Shown in pieces: positions 22,488 through 35,129 of a stretch of DNA of 64,000 nt. The notes below the pieces were generated by a model that worked only from the letters and a program-made list of their open reading frames with translations, was not told where the DNA came from and did no database searches. The position numbers and the translations under genes are program-made. This stretch comes from Linnemannia hyalina (lineage: Eukaryota; Mortierellomycota; Mortierellomycetes; Mortierellales; Mortierellaceae), in assembly GCA_019671135.1 (NCBI GenBank), contig JAHRHY010000019.1:1026001-1090000 (forward strand), given 5' to 3'. Every line of letters begins with the position of its first letter. Position 1 is the stretch's first letter.

Positions 22488-23892
22488 TGAATTATGGCGG
22501 GAGGAAGAGATGGGGAGAAGATCGAGGGCAAGGAAGAAGAAGGGAAGAGGTAAGGTCTCAGGGGAGGGGAGGGGAGGAACTGCAAAGGCAGGAGGAGGTT
22601 ATGATGGAGGACGTGAACGTGGAGGAGGTTGCAGCCAGGGCCTGAAGGGGAACTTCAACTACCACTTGTGGTTGACAGAGGAAGGCGAAGTGTAAGTAGG
22701 GTATGCTGGGATATGACTGAACACTGGGGGAGTAAAGATAATTGGGGTCGATAGATAAATAGGTAAAAAGTTGAAGTGGATTAGGATGTGGAGGAGGAGA
22801 GGGGAGAGGAAGAAGAGGAAGAGGTTGACGGGGAAATTGAACCAAGAATGGGTGGCGATAGAGAGCGATGAGAGAGAGAGAGAGAGTGAGTGAGTGAGAG
22901 CGTGAAGAGAGGATTGTGGGGTAAGAGGATGGAGTTGGTTCGCGAATAGACACAATAGTGAAGGAAGTGACGGAGAGTATGTGTATATGTGTGTGTGACT
23001 TGATTAGGAAATAGAATAGAGAAAAGAGCGAGTCTTGCTAGAAGGAATGGGATGGGTGGAATTAACAATGAAAGAAAGGAAGAAGAAGAGAGAGAGAAGA
23101 AAGCGATGCAAAGGCAAAGAAGAAACAAGAAGGAAAAAGGGCGAGGGAATAAAAACAAACAAAGGAAGGAGTAATGAGTAAACGTGAATGAGCTCTTGTC
23201 AGTCAGTCAGTCAGAGTGTGTCTAGGGGATTCGGATCAGGCGGATCAACTCTTGAAGAAGAGGGGGGGGGGGGGCATATGACCTACTTTTTTTTCTTTCT
23301 TTTCTTTTTTTCTTTGCTTCTTTGTTGTATGTACTGTACAGTACTGTAACATATATGTTATGTTAACTACTGCCAATTGAGTAGAAAGGGGTATGTGTGC
23401 CTGTCTGTGCTGTGTGTGTATGCGCACACACACATACATCCTTCTCTCACTTCGCACATTGGCCAACAATAGCGACAGACATACAGGCAGGGCTGGTGCA
23501 TTGGTCATAATCGGTGCCCAAGGCTCACTCCGCGGCCATGATCCAACACCGACCCACACAAACACTCCGCATACACACGCAAAGACAGAAAATAAAGGGG
23601 GAGGGTTGGACGACTTCAAGTGCTCAATGCAATGCACAGGGAAACGCACGCGTATCTTCGATTGTCTGATTACTATTGCTATTTGTAAGAGGTCGACATT
23701 CGTCACCACCCCTTTCTCGTCCCTGAAGATTCAAAAACCTAGCCTCTCAGCTCAGCTCATTCGACTTGCTCCATGTACCCATTCATTGTCTCATTCGTTC
23801 TCTTTTCAGGAACCGAGAGTCAGGGTCTGTAAGAGAAAGAGGCAGGGGAAGGGAAGGGTCACCTTACAGTAACAATAAAGAAAAAGCACACT

Positions 23893-23923
<31 letters not shown>

Positions 23924-25166
23924 CAGACACTCTCCTTCAACTCCTTCAAGAGTCCACAAGAAAAGAGTTCATGATTAGGTCAAGAAGACGAAAGGGTACA
24001 GTACCACGGTCAACATACATATTATTTTTTTATTTTTTTTTTTATTTTATTTTTTTGGAAGAAGGTTGCCGCCCTCGTTGCTAGTTCTTGTTTGCGACCA
24101 GGGTCCAGAGTCTTGTCCAAAGGAACCCCGATCCCCCGCAAAGAACGTAGCCAGTAAGCTCTTTTGCAGACACGTACTTAGTTCTGGTTCAGGCACAACT
24201 ACAACAATGAAGAGAGGCAAACAGAGCCAACAGGCATAAGCCCTTTTTTTTTTTTGTTTGTCGCCCTAAATATTCTCCGCTCATCCCCTCTTGTCAAAGT
24301 TCCAACCCAACGGAGAAAAACAAACGATGCGGGTATGACACCACCATGCTCCCTTTCGCAACTTTAGGCCGTGGCAAGAACTAACAACAACAGCAACGAA
24401 ACGCCTGCTTACTAGTCTGCCTGTCTCACCCTTCCTACCCAGGCTATCCCTTCAACCCTGTTATGTGTCTAGACGAAAATAACCCGAAAAATAGGGGTGA
24501 AAGGGTCAAACCGTCTTCCTCTTTTCTTCTGAGCTCCTTTATTTTACTGCGATCCCCTTCGTCATCCACACTTGCTCAACAACAACAAAAACAAAAACAA
24601 AAACAAATGAACAAATGAACAAAATAACCAGCAACCAAACTCCTTGAAATAGGACGCAAAACAAGAATCGAATGATCTCTAAACTACTCCCAACTAGCCC
24701 TCTTGACCCCAACAAACAAAACGTTTCTCATTGATAGACTGACATGTTGAACGCTACAGCGATCATCAATCTGCCGATTTGTATTTTTTTCCTTCTCTCC
24801 TTCGTTGTTGATTGTGATGGTCCGTTCGACTTCTTCTTTGAATGTGTGTTGTTTTTATTCATTCAATGGCTGGAGAGGAGTTTCTAAAAAGCATATAACA
24901 AGTTGTGGTGGTAGTGGCGAAGAAAAAAAATAAAAAAATGACAAAATGGATAAAATGACAAAAAAAGGGGGATCCAGAGTAGAGTAGAGTAGAGTAAAAA
25001 AGGTAGCAAATAAAGAGGAGTAGCAGTAGACGAGGAAGGGTGATGAGAGGGAGCCTGAATGTCGGCACTCCCTTTCTTGACTCCACTGCCTCTTATCGAA
25101 ACGAAAAAAAGGTAAAAACAACGTTACGTAGCTTTCCACCTTCTTCACAACTTCAATAAAACTGAT
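22488..25166. other. Long intergenic stretch with simple repeats
   Basis: The minus strand from 22488 to about 23150 is pyrimidine rich. Further features are a G run near 23263-23274, a poly-A run of about 26 at 23894-23919, T-rich sequence at 24024-24057, an AAAAAC repeat near 24585-24606 and an AGAGT repeat near 24976-24996. I checked the longer open frames and see no conserved motifs, and no tRNA-like B box. Confidence 0.5.
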
Positions 25167-27819
25167 TTACAGAGGAATGTTGCCGTGCTTGCGCTTGGGG
25201 TTCTCCTGCTTCTTGGTACGCAACATCTCCAAGTCCTCAATGATCCTGCGGCGGGTGGTCGACGGCTCAATCACATCATCGATATATCCGCGCTGCGCTG
25301 CGGGCAAGGGGTTGGCAAACTTGCTAATATAATCCTTCTCAGCCGTCGCACGGTCAGAGCTAGAGCGGAAAATAATCTCAACCGCACCCTTGGCTCTATT
25401 GGTATAGAAATACGAAATGAACAAACACGTAGTTAGCGCTGCACTGCCCACTTTTCATTTTCATATTCATATTCAAGGCGATCCGTCATCCACAGACAAC
25501 GCGCAATTAGCAATGACAGAGGGTATTTTGGGCTGTTTGGATAGCATCAGCAGTCTACAGCGAGCACGACCAATGACACAAAAATAGAATAAACAAAAAA
25601 AAAGTTGCTTACCCCATGACGGCGATCTCGGCGGTGGGCCAGGCGTAGTTGAGATCACCACGAAGGTGCTTGGAGCTCATGACATCATAGGCGCCACCAT
25701 AGGCCTTGCGGGTAATGACAGTGACCTTAGGAACAGTGGCCTCGGCGTAAGCGTACAAGAGCTTGGCTCCGTGACGGATAATACCGTTGTGCTCCTGGGC
25801 GGTACCAGGCAAGAAACCGGGGACATCGACCAAGGTCAAAATTGGAATGTTGAAGGCATCAGCAAAGCGGACAAAGCGGGCAGCCTTGACGGACGAGTTG
25901 ATGTCAAGAACTCCGGACGAGACCAAGGGCTGGTTGGCAATGATCGAGACAGTGCGACCACCCATGCGACCAAAACCAATGACAATGTTCTTGGCATAGT
26001 CGGGCATGATTTCAAAGAACTGAGAGTCATCGACCAAGCGGGTAATGACATCCTTGATATCGTAGGCCTTGGTCGAGTCGACGGGGACGATCTGGTTCAA
26101 CGAGTCATCCTCACGGGTCGAGGGATCGTCGGTGTAACGAACGGGGGCGGGCTCCTTGTTGGAAAGGGGCAAGAAATCGACAAAGTCACGAAGGCGCTGC
26201 AAAGCCTCGACGTCGTTCTCGAAGGCGTTGTGGGCAACACCAGACTTGACAGTGTGGGCCTTGGCTCCTCCGAGCTCCTCCTGGGTGACCTCCTCCTTGG
26301 TGACGGTCTTGACGACATCGGGACCAGTGACGAAAAGGTAGGAAGTATCACGCACCATAAAGGTGAAATCGGTCAAAGCAGGCGAGTAGACGGCACCTCC
26401 AGCGCAGGGTCCCATAATCAGCGAGATCTGAGGAACAACTCCCGACGACATGACGTTTTTCTATTAGGGACATAATGAACGTGGATGTATTAGTAGGGAT
26501 TGCAGTATTTAGGACAAAGTGCATGTGAGAAGTGTCAATCGGCCATTGTTTTAGAGTGTGTTGCGGATTGAGGGTATGATCAAGGGGCGTCCATTATTCT
26601 GAAAATGCGATTTTTTTTTCGTCTGTGCTCTTTCGCCGCGCTGACTTGGACGCCTCAAGTCACGTCTTTTCCTGCTGCCTATTTCCCAATCGACATTGAC
26701 CTTCCTGCAATAGAAAGATAAAAGGTGAACATACCAAGAAGATATCAGCGTATCCGGCAAGGGACTCAACACCCTCCTGGATACGGGCTCCGCCAGAGTC
26801 GTTCAAGCCGAGGACGGGGGCACCGACGAGAAGAGCCTTGTCCATGATCTTGCAGATCTTTTGGGCGTGGGTCTTGGAGAGCGAACCACCAAAGGCGGTG
26901 AAGTCCTGAGAGAAGAGGAAGACGCGGCGACCGTTGATGGTTCCGTGACCAGTAACAACACCATCTCCTGTGATCTAATCGGCAAGGAAGGGGACAAGAC
27001 GAGAAAGAAATGAGTGTGAGTAAAGTTGATCCAGGCGCCATTTCATAACAAAGCAATTGACAAGTATAAGGAAGCGGTATCGGTCTAATCGCTTAAGGTT
27101 ACCTTCTGCTTGTCCATGCCAAAGTCGACGCACTGGTGCTCGACAAAGGCGTCGTACTCGCGGAAAGATCCAGCATCTAACAAGAGCTCGATACGCTCGC
27201 GAGCAGTTAACTTGCCCTATTGTGATTCAATGAATGAACCCCGTCCAAAGTATACGCGAGAGAAAAGATAGAAAAGGTAAGACAAAGTGTTAGTTGGGTC
27301 TGTCTGTTAGGAACGGTATGCTGCTAAAGTAGAATATAGATCTGACTCTTTTGTCTGCGTGTCTGCGTGTGCCCAACTTTGTCTGCTCTGTCCTTCTGAA
27401 TATCCGCCTTGCTGTTGGTCGTGTCCGTGTGTGGTGTTTGTGTGATTCGCGTGTCTTTTCTGCTATTGTGTGTGAACCTGCCTTCTTGTGCTGGGTCTCG
27501 ATTCTCTTCAGACCACCACCCATGAGCGACTCCTGACGCTTTCCATCAATCTTGGCGACAACATCCTACAGGTTGATCAGATGAATAATGGTGAAAAAAA
27601 TAAAGGATCAGTATTGTTATAATCACTAGGAAAGAGAGCAAGGCGTAAGATCGAGAAGAGTAACGAAAGAGAATGAGAGTTGTGATTTACGTTCTCGGCG
27701 GAGAGGGCGGTCTTTCCGATGGCATAGTGGCGGGCAGAGGTGGCAAGGGCAGGGAGGGCGCGACGGGTGGCCGAGGCCATGGCGGCCCTCGAGGCGAGGA
27801 CGGTCGAGAGGCGGAACAT
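25167..27819 (-). CDS. PCCB: Propionyl-CoA carboxylase beta chain, mitochondrial
   Basis: This is the carboxyltransferase subunit that moves CO2 from biotin to propionyl-CoA to make methylmalonyl-CoA. Six exons (27819-27691, 27565-27482, 27216-27103, 26974-26735, 26460-25613 and 25395-25167) give 547 residues, against 539 in the human protein. It starts with an Arg/Ala-rich presequence. The family blocks then follow in order: [70 protein letters not shown]-type, [34 protein letters not shown] and a terminal KHGNIPL. The VFLFSQDF region lies in exon 4. The junction [11 protein letters not shown] keeps frame only if intron 2 uses a GC donor (AAG|GCAGGT). The alpha-subunit gene starts 1.65 kb away in the opposite direction. 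Confidence 0.97.
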
Positions 27820-29465
27820 GAGTGTGACTTTGGATGAAGGGGATGAAAAAAAGAAGAGTGGAAGGAGGAGAAGAAAGATGAATGAGAAGAAGAAGAGGGG
27901 AGAGAGGGGGACGAGAGGAGGAGAGGAGGAGAGAGGTGGGGGATCGAGAAGAGAGAAGAGATGAGAAGGAAAAAAAAAAGGAAGAAGGGGCAGAGAGGAG
28001 AAGGCGGAAAAGAAAAAGACTTCACATAGAAAAAATATTCGCACACTTCCACACTTCAACTCACCCTCTTCGCTCGCTTCGCGCGTGCCCTTCTTCCCTT
28101 CTTCGAGCATAGCATTGTCTTCTTCGAGCATAACATTGCCTTCTTCGCCCTTCATTCTTCTTCTTGCCAATTGCCAATTGACCCAAAGGCATAGTAACCG
28201 ATGCTGGTTTTCTGATTCAATGGCATCGCTAACTTGGTCGTTCAGTGTTTTATTTGAAATATTTCGTCCGACTCGGCTCGGTACCACGGGGATGTTATTT
28301 TTCTACGTTTTCGCATGCTTCAAACGTAGGGATCGAAAAAAACAACGAACGAACAGTAGCCATAAGGATAACAAACAAACAACCAATGGTTCGGAACAAC
28401 CATCCTTGTTGGCCTCCTTGATCAGAATTGAACTGGGTGTAAGGACTACTTGTCTTCTCCCTCCCTACTATTCTTCCTCTTTCGTTGGGTGGTGCCGATG
28501 ACTTTGCCTTTATTATGTTCTCTTCCCCGGACTTATTTTTCCTGCCGCCCTTCCTCCCTTATGCCCCCGCGCTCTCACTCCACCTCTCTGTCTCTTTTTC
28601 ACCTAAAGCGAATGTTTATTCGCTGTTCCAATTTTTCCCACGGTGAACTGAGTTTCAACACATTTCATCCCACACTCGCAACAAAAAGCACTTTCCGTTG
28701 CGAACCTGTCAGTCTCCCCCGCAAAAACAAGACTGGGTGTGAGAAGAAAAAACAAAAACGGGGCGAAAGCACAAGTTGACCCGATGAGTTTGCTTTCACA
28801 TATTGTGATCCGCCTCCTTCCTTCCTTCAGGGTGATCCGGATACAATATTTGAAGACAAGGATCGAGGACAGGTGTCGTCCATGGACAAGTGTAAATAAA
28901 CAATCAAACAAGAACGCGCCTGCTCATCGGCATGTCAAAGAAGAAGGAAAAAAAAAAAAAAAAAAAAAAGAGAGCAGCGAGGTTGACCCTACCTGACCCC
29001 TACCTGCCCCCCAGCCGGATACCTCATAGTAAATAAATAAACACTCGAGGAAATGATAATCTGATCCGAGAACGACACCAGGAACACGAACAATGGTACC
29101 TGAACAACAGCAGCAATGGTGTTCTATGGCTATCCATTGACCCTTTGTCGAAGATGGTTATAGGAGTGGGGCTCAATGAATAAAGCATTGAACAGGAAGG
29201 GAGAGAGAACAAGAGTCCCCTTTGACAAAAAGGACGAGGGGCACTCCCTCGGACCGAGGTCTTCTTCTCACACCCTGTGTGTGTGTGCCGCCTTTCCTTT
29301 GTTACTTTTCTCTGTCTCCCTTTTTCCCTTTTTTCTTCCTTTCTTTACTCCCACTCTCCCATCACCCATTCACCCTCTTCTTCTCATCTCCATCCCTTCT
29401 CTTTCTCTCTTCCTCTCCACTCTCCTTTCCTCTTCTCCTCGCACCTTTCCTTCACCCATAACATA
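27820..29465. promoter_or_regulatory. Shared divergent region of PCCB and PCCA
   Basis: The two subunit genes read away from each other across 1646 bp. Both ends have pyrimidine-rich leaders in gene orientation: minus strand about 27830-28020, plus strand about 29270-29465. A poly-A run of about 20 lies near 28950. The centre has no supported gene. A common control region is likely from the layout, but no defined site was found. Confidence 0.5.
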
Positions 29466-32400
29466 ATGTCCCTCTCGCTCGCTGCGGCCATCCCCCGCAC
29501 CACCGGTCGCTGGGTCTGTTCCCTCTCCGCCACCCGCCAGCGCCTCTTCCACTCGGCCGCCACCACCAGAGCCGCCGCCGCCACCTCCCAGCACCTCCAG
29601 CCCAAGCAGGACTACTCCCAGTATGGAAAGGTAATCCTTTCCGATCAGATGCTCATCCTTCAGTCTTTTTTTTTTTTTATTCTCGCGTCTCGTCCCTGAC
29701 ATCAAACAACTAACACTCTCCCCCTCGTGATCTGATGGACAACTTTCATATAATAGACCTTTGACAAGATCTTGATTGCAAACAGAGGAGAGATTGCTTG
29801 CCGTGTCATCAGGACCGCCAAGAAGATGGGTATCAAGACCGTTGCCATCCACTCCGACGCTGATGTCAACAGCTTACACGTCCAGCTCGCCGACGAGGCC
29901 GTCAATGTGGTATGTGGAGAAACAGAGACGAACCGCGACATTATTATTTTTTACTAGTCCGGAGACAAGGCGATTTGATTGTGGGAAGAAAATACAAGAG
30001 CTACACACACCTCCTCCCAGCTGGATCCACTCAATGGCAGAGCAATTGGATCGAAGGCACACACGTCTGGTCTGAAGTGTGCATAACTACCAACACGGAT
30101 CTATCTAGACTCGCATAACACACTGGAGGACACAACGAAGGAACAGCAACTACAAAAAGAAACACGTCCCATCTCTCCGACATCATTCTATCCGACAGAA
30201 TGTTCGTCTAAAGTGTCAGCAAACGAAAAAGATGACCGATACTAACCAGGATGGACCCACTCATGGTGACAACAGACCGACCTTTGGACAGACACACTCA
30301 GGGCACCTTTCTATGACTTGCAATTATATCTCAACTCATCGCTAACCACGCTCATCGCCATCTTTCCATACAATGAACGATTTTGAACTTGACAGGGTCC
30401 TGCTCCTACTTCCCAGTCGTACCTCAACATGCCCAACATCCTCAAGGCCATCAAGGACACTGGCGCCCAGGCTGTCCACCCTGGTATGTCCTTTATGACG
30501 AAGAAAGAGAGAAGCAGTTGAACTGGTAATATGTCCTAGATCGGAGCAATCGACTCATCCCTTATTGCTGCTTCTCCTAGGTTACGGTTTCTTGTCCGAG
30601 AACGCAGCATTTGTCAAGGCTTTGGATGAGGTCGGAGTCACTTTCATTGGACCCTCCGAGGATGCCATGGCTGCCATGGGAGACAAGATCCAGAGTAAGA
30701 TCATTGCCAAGGAGTCCAAGGTCAACATCATTCCAGGATTCAACGGCGTCGTCCGCGATGTCGACCACGCCCTCGAGATCTGTAAGTTAACTTTTGTTTT
30801 TCGTTTTCAGTGCTGACAGCTCATGCATCCAGGTACACTTACTAACAACAGCTGCAAATGAATAAAATAGCGCGCGAGATTGGATACCCCGTCATGCTCA
30901 AGGCCTCTGCCGGAGGTGGAGGAAAGGGAATGCGTATTGCCTGGAACGATGATGAGGTCAAGGAGGGTTTCAAGATCGCCAAGACCGAGTCCATGGCCTC
31001 CTTCGGTGATGACCGTCTTTTGATCGAGAAGTTCATTGACAACCCTCGCCACATCGAGATCCAGATTATCTCTGACAAGCACGGCAACACCGTAAGCCCA
31101 GCTTCTCTTCAATCCACTTGCGAATGTCAATCGAGAGATAATTACATGACGATTAACCAATGCTGTATTCTACCCTCTGAACTGAAATAGCTCTACTTGC
31201 CCGAGAGAGAGTGCTCGATTCAGCGCAGAAACCAGAAGGTCATTGAAGAGGCCCCCTCGACCCACATTGACGAGGCTACCCGCAAGGCCATGGGAGAGCA
31301 GGCCGTCATGTTGGCCAAACACGTCAAGTACTCGTCTGCTGGTACCGTCGAGTTCCTTGTCGACTCTGCCCGCAACTTTTACTTCCTCGAGATGAACACC
31401 CGTCTTCAAGTCGAGCACCCTATCACCGAGTATATTACTGGCATGGACTTGGTCGAGCAGATGATCCGTGTTGCCGCCAACCAAAAGCTGGTCCCCAAGC
31501 AGGAGGACATCAAGATCAACGGATGGGCTATCGAGTCCCGTGTCTACGCCGAGGATCCAGAGAAGTACCTCCCCTCGATTGGTCGTCTTTCCAAGTACAT
31601 CGAGCCCCGCTCGACCAAGGGCCAGAACGAGGTCCGTTGCGACTCTGGAATCGTTGAGGGCTCTGAGATCTCCATCTACTATGATCCCATGATCTGCAAG
31701 CTCTGCACCCACGGTGCCACCCGTGAGGAGGCCATCGAGAACATGAAGCGTGCCTTGGATTCCTATGTCATCAAGGGTGTTACCCACAACATCCCCCTGC
31801 TTCGCGAGGTTGTCTCCCACGACCGTTTCGGATCTGGCAAGTACTCGACCAAGTTCTTGGCCGAGGAGTACCCCACCGGTTTCAAGGGTCACTCTCCCAA
31901 CGCCACCTCCCTCTCCCAGCTCGCCTCCATGACCGGTCTCATGCACGCCAAGCGTGAGCTCCGCAACTGGGCCTGGGGCAAGGGCCGTGAGGCTCTCTTG
32001 AAGGAGGACTTGCAAGGCAAGGCCCCCAACAGCTGGGAGCTCTTTATCGGAGTCCAGGGAGTTGATGAGAAGGTCCCCGTCAAGGTTCACAGAACCGGCA
32101 GAGCCACCAACGGCGAGGATGAGTTCGAGGTGAGTTTCTGCTTCATGTCTTTTTTTCTTGTCGCTCGCCCCGTGTGCGTGTTTGTTAAGAAATGCAAAGT
32201 ATACTAATTCGTTATTAATGTGCATTGGATGTAGATTCAAACTCCCGGTTTGGCTCCTTTCACAACCTCGGCCCACTGGCCCTTGGAGTCGCCCTTGATC
32301 ACCAACAAGTTCGACAACGGCGAGGAGGTCACTCTTCAATACCTCGACACCCTCCCCCTCGGTTTCCGCGTCCAGCACTTGGGTACCAAGTTTGACATCA

Positions 32401-32711
32401 CCATCAACAACCCCGCCCAGCACGCCCTCTCAAAATTCATGCCCATCAAGGAGAAGGCCTCGACTACCAACATGATCCTCTCGCCCATGCCCGGATCCGT
32501 CGTCTCGGTCGACGTCAAGGTCGGAGATGTTGTTGCTGAGGGAACTGCTGTTGCCACAATTGAGGCCATGAAGATGGCCAACGTTTTGCGTTCGGTTCGT
32601 GCTGGTACTGTCAAGAGCGTCAAGGTCAAGGCTGGTGACTCTGTTGCCGGTGATGAGCTCTTGATCGAGTTTGAGGAGGAGGTCAAGGAGCCCAAGACTG
32701 AGAAGAAATAG
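29466..32711 (+). CDS. PCCA: Propionyl-CoA carboxylase alpha chain, mitochondrial
   Basis: This is the biotin carboxylase and biotin-carrier subunit. Seven exons (29466-29630, 29757-29909, 30396-30483, 30581-30781, 30871-31091, 31191-32129 and 32235-32711) give 747 residues. A presequence of about 45 residues rich in Arg, Ala and Ser is followed by [19 protein letters not shown], which begins the biotin carboxylase domain. The ATP-grasp glycine loop [11 protein letters not shown] lies near residues 213-223, and the metal-binding block [13 protein letters not shown] near 341-353. The biotin-transfer region follows, and the carrier domain ends the protein with EAMKM, in which Lys702 is the biotin site. 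The order and lack of a carboxyltransferase domain exclude pyruvate and acetyl-CoA carboxylase. The N-terminal [20 protein letters not shown] block is of PCCA type, but 3-methylcrotonyl-CoA carboxylase alpha is close. The adjacent PCCB gene argues for PCCA. Confidence 0.95.
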
Positions 32712-35129
32712 ACACTTCATTATATCGCAATTCCCTTTTTTTCCCCTTCCTTTGTTTTTAGCATTCCCTACTCCTGTTGCTCATATAGTTTTTTGTAAAG
32801 AGTAAAGTTCCTTTTTTTTTAACACATGTTTTCGTGAGATGGATGTATAGCTGAATCATATTCTTCAAATCTGATCTAATGGATATAAAATATCGAAATG
32901 CCATCACTTTCTCTCCTGACACCATTTTTCACACAAACACACATAGACACACACCATAGTCATAGCCGTTGGTGTTTTCGAGGATAATATTGAAGCTTCC
33001 AGCTCGCGGCCTTCTTTCGTATGAAGCTCGGAACAACCCGTCGCACCCCATGAACAATTTCGGCGCGTTTTCGGAAATGAAGCATTTGAATTATGCTGCG
33101 CCGTTCCTGATCGGTTTAAGAGTAAAAAGAAGATATTCCGCGGTATTGGCTGGCGTTCGCTCATGCTCCCTTCTTCCGACATGGTCGGTTAAAGCGGCAA
33201 CGCTAAAGTTCCTTGAGTTTGAAACTCAATAGCTGGAGTCGATATCCGTCAGTCTGGATCGATCCACGAAGGGCATAGCCTTTCGAGTTGTAATCCCGAA
33301 GATCGAAAGTACCTTCTACATCCGCCGCACTTGGATCATTTATTCATTGGGAAGGTCAAAGGCTTTCTTTAAAAATAAAATGAGGATTGATGCTGAGGTT
33401 GAAGCCATGTGCGCCTTTATCCTCGTGAAAAAAAAAATGCAGGGGGGATGTGGGAGTCAGGCATTTTGAAAACGATTCACTTTACGATAGAGCAACTTCA
33501 AAACACACTTCTTCAGCCCATGACATGTTCGAGCTCGCGTGTCGTTTTTTCTCTCCATCTCATATTATCAACCCATAGATATTATTTTTTTTTGTTGGTT
33601 TCGTTCTTGAGACTGCTCAACGATCTCCTGCTCGCGTCGGTCTGTGCTTGATCGACCACATTTTTTTTCTGGACATCATGTATGGTCAAGGATCATCATA
33701 CTTCATGAAAAAAATGTACAAGAGATCTCGAGTCTCCATTTGTACCTTCACTTTGAACGAATAAATCACCAAGCAACAACGATAGCACTATCTGCCTCGA
33801 GTCTTCTTTCTCATGCTCAAGTCATCAACATTTGTACTGTTTTTGTAGATTGTACTTCATTTTCATCTTCAGTCATGAGCATTCTCTTTTGTAGTTCGGG
33901 AGACCCACTCGCCGATGGGTATTGTGCGCGGCGTATGTGTCTTTATTTCATCGCGTTCTTTCACCTTTAGAGCTTCAGATCTGGTCAAGGTCACAGCGCT
34001 ATGCTGATGCGGACCTCTATGGTTGTTTGAAAAGAAAGGAAAAAAAAAAACAAGGATGCGGAGACATCTTGGCGATAATTCCTCCGGTGCAATAGAGCAA
34101 CGCATGTTTTGGTACTTTTCTCTTCATGATCTTTCACATCCACCCTTTGTATCATTTTTACGCTTCTAGTCATCTGCTACTTCAACCATATATGAGTCTT
34201 CTATTTTTTTTATTCTCGACACGACTCGCCGATATGGCAATCATTGGTTTTTCCGTTCTTCGTCGCGAGGGGGGTTCATTAGAAAAACAACTTGGACGAT
34301 GGGAGGTTGTCCTAACTGTCTATAACTCGCTGTTCTCTGACCTTCATTCGCTGCTTTTTTTTTCAGTGTGTTTTGTTTTCTACATCAACCATGAGAACTC
34401 CGTTTTGTTTCCTCGTTCTTGATATACCTCGCTGATAGTAGGGTTTGAACGGTATTGGCTCTATTCATCGCAGAGAATACTTTTGAACTCCAGGACATGG
34501 TCGAGGATGATTTTTCACGATTGTTCTTGCCACGACCTCAAACTCTCCCAAAAAAAAAAAAAAAAATAGGGATTTTAGATCCTGACAGATCTTGGCATAT
34601 ACAATAACCAAACTCAAGTTCAATTGGTTTCTTTCCTCTTGTTTACCCATTAACGGAAAAGTAACTTTTCGCCTCGCTTTTACTTGCAGAAAGCCTCTTC
34701 TTGGACGATAACTTCTCGTTTTCGAGCGATGACCCCCCGATACAAATCAAAATAACATATTTGCTAAATGTGGGAGGGGTGTTGGTGAAGAGTGTCTGCT
34801 CCATTTATTGATATTTGACGGGTGTTTTCTTTACTCTTGTGAGAACTTTTTGTTCTGGTATTTGTGGTGAGGAGGGGAGTGAGAGGGGAAGAAAGAACTG
34901 AAAAACGCCTGCCTCGAGTTCATGCGGTTCATATACCCATCCATCAGTCAAAGAGAATGACCATGTGAGGGACTCAGCGACCATCACCACTAACGCGTCG
35001 CGTCGCGTCGTAATCACTTCGCCTCTACCACCGATAGCGTTTAATCAGTCAACACAGATCGTCCCGCGGACGAAAAGTATTTAAAACTTCATACATCAAT
35101 TTGCCATCTAGCGGTCGCGAGTTTATTAG
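32712..35129. other. Convergent intergenic stretch with degenerate repeats
   Basis: The 3' ends of PCCA (plus) and the UBE2T-like gene (minus) face each other over 2.4 kb. No coding frame is supported. From about 33550 to 34560 related segments recur several times (see the repeat entry). A short CGCGT repeat lies at about 34993-35010. Confidence 0.5.
33570..34560. repeat. Array of decayed repeats, about four copies
   Basis: Segments starting near 33580, 33873, 34191 and 34390 share an order of short blocks. These are an ATGAG plus CTCTTTTG-like start, a cgttcttga-like block, ctcg(c/t)(c/t)gat followed by gg, and then tggtc(a/g)agg(a/t)-atcat or a variant. Spacing is about 200 to 320 bp. Each pair differs by many substitutions and gaps. 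I see no terminal repeats or coding capacity, so the type of element is unknown. Confidence 0.4.

Noticed and set aside
25666..26475. 269-codon open frame antisense to PCCB
   Set aside because: It overlaps the conserved carboxyltransferase exon entirely and has no homology features of its own.
31170..32423. 417-codon open frame antisense to PCCA
   Set aside because: It is the shadow of the conserved PCCA exon 6, with codon bias mirrored on the other strand. No motif or leader supports it.
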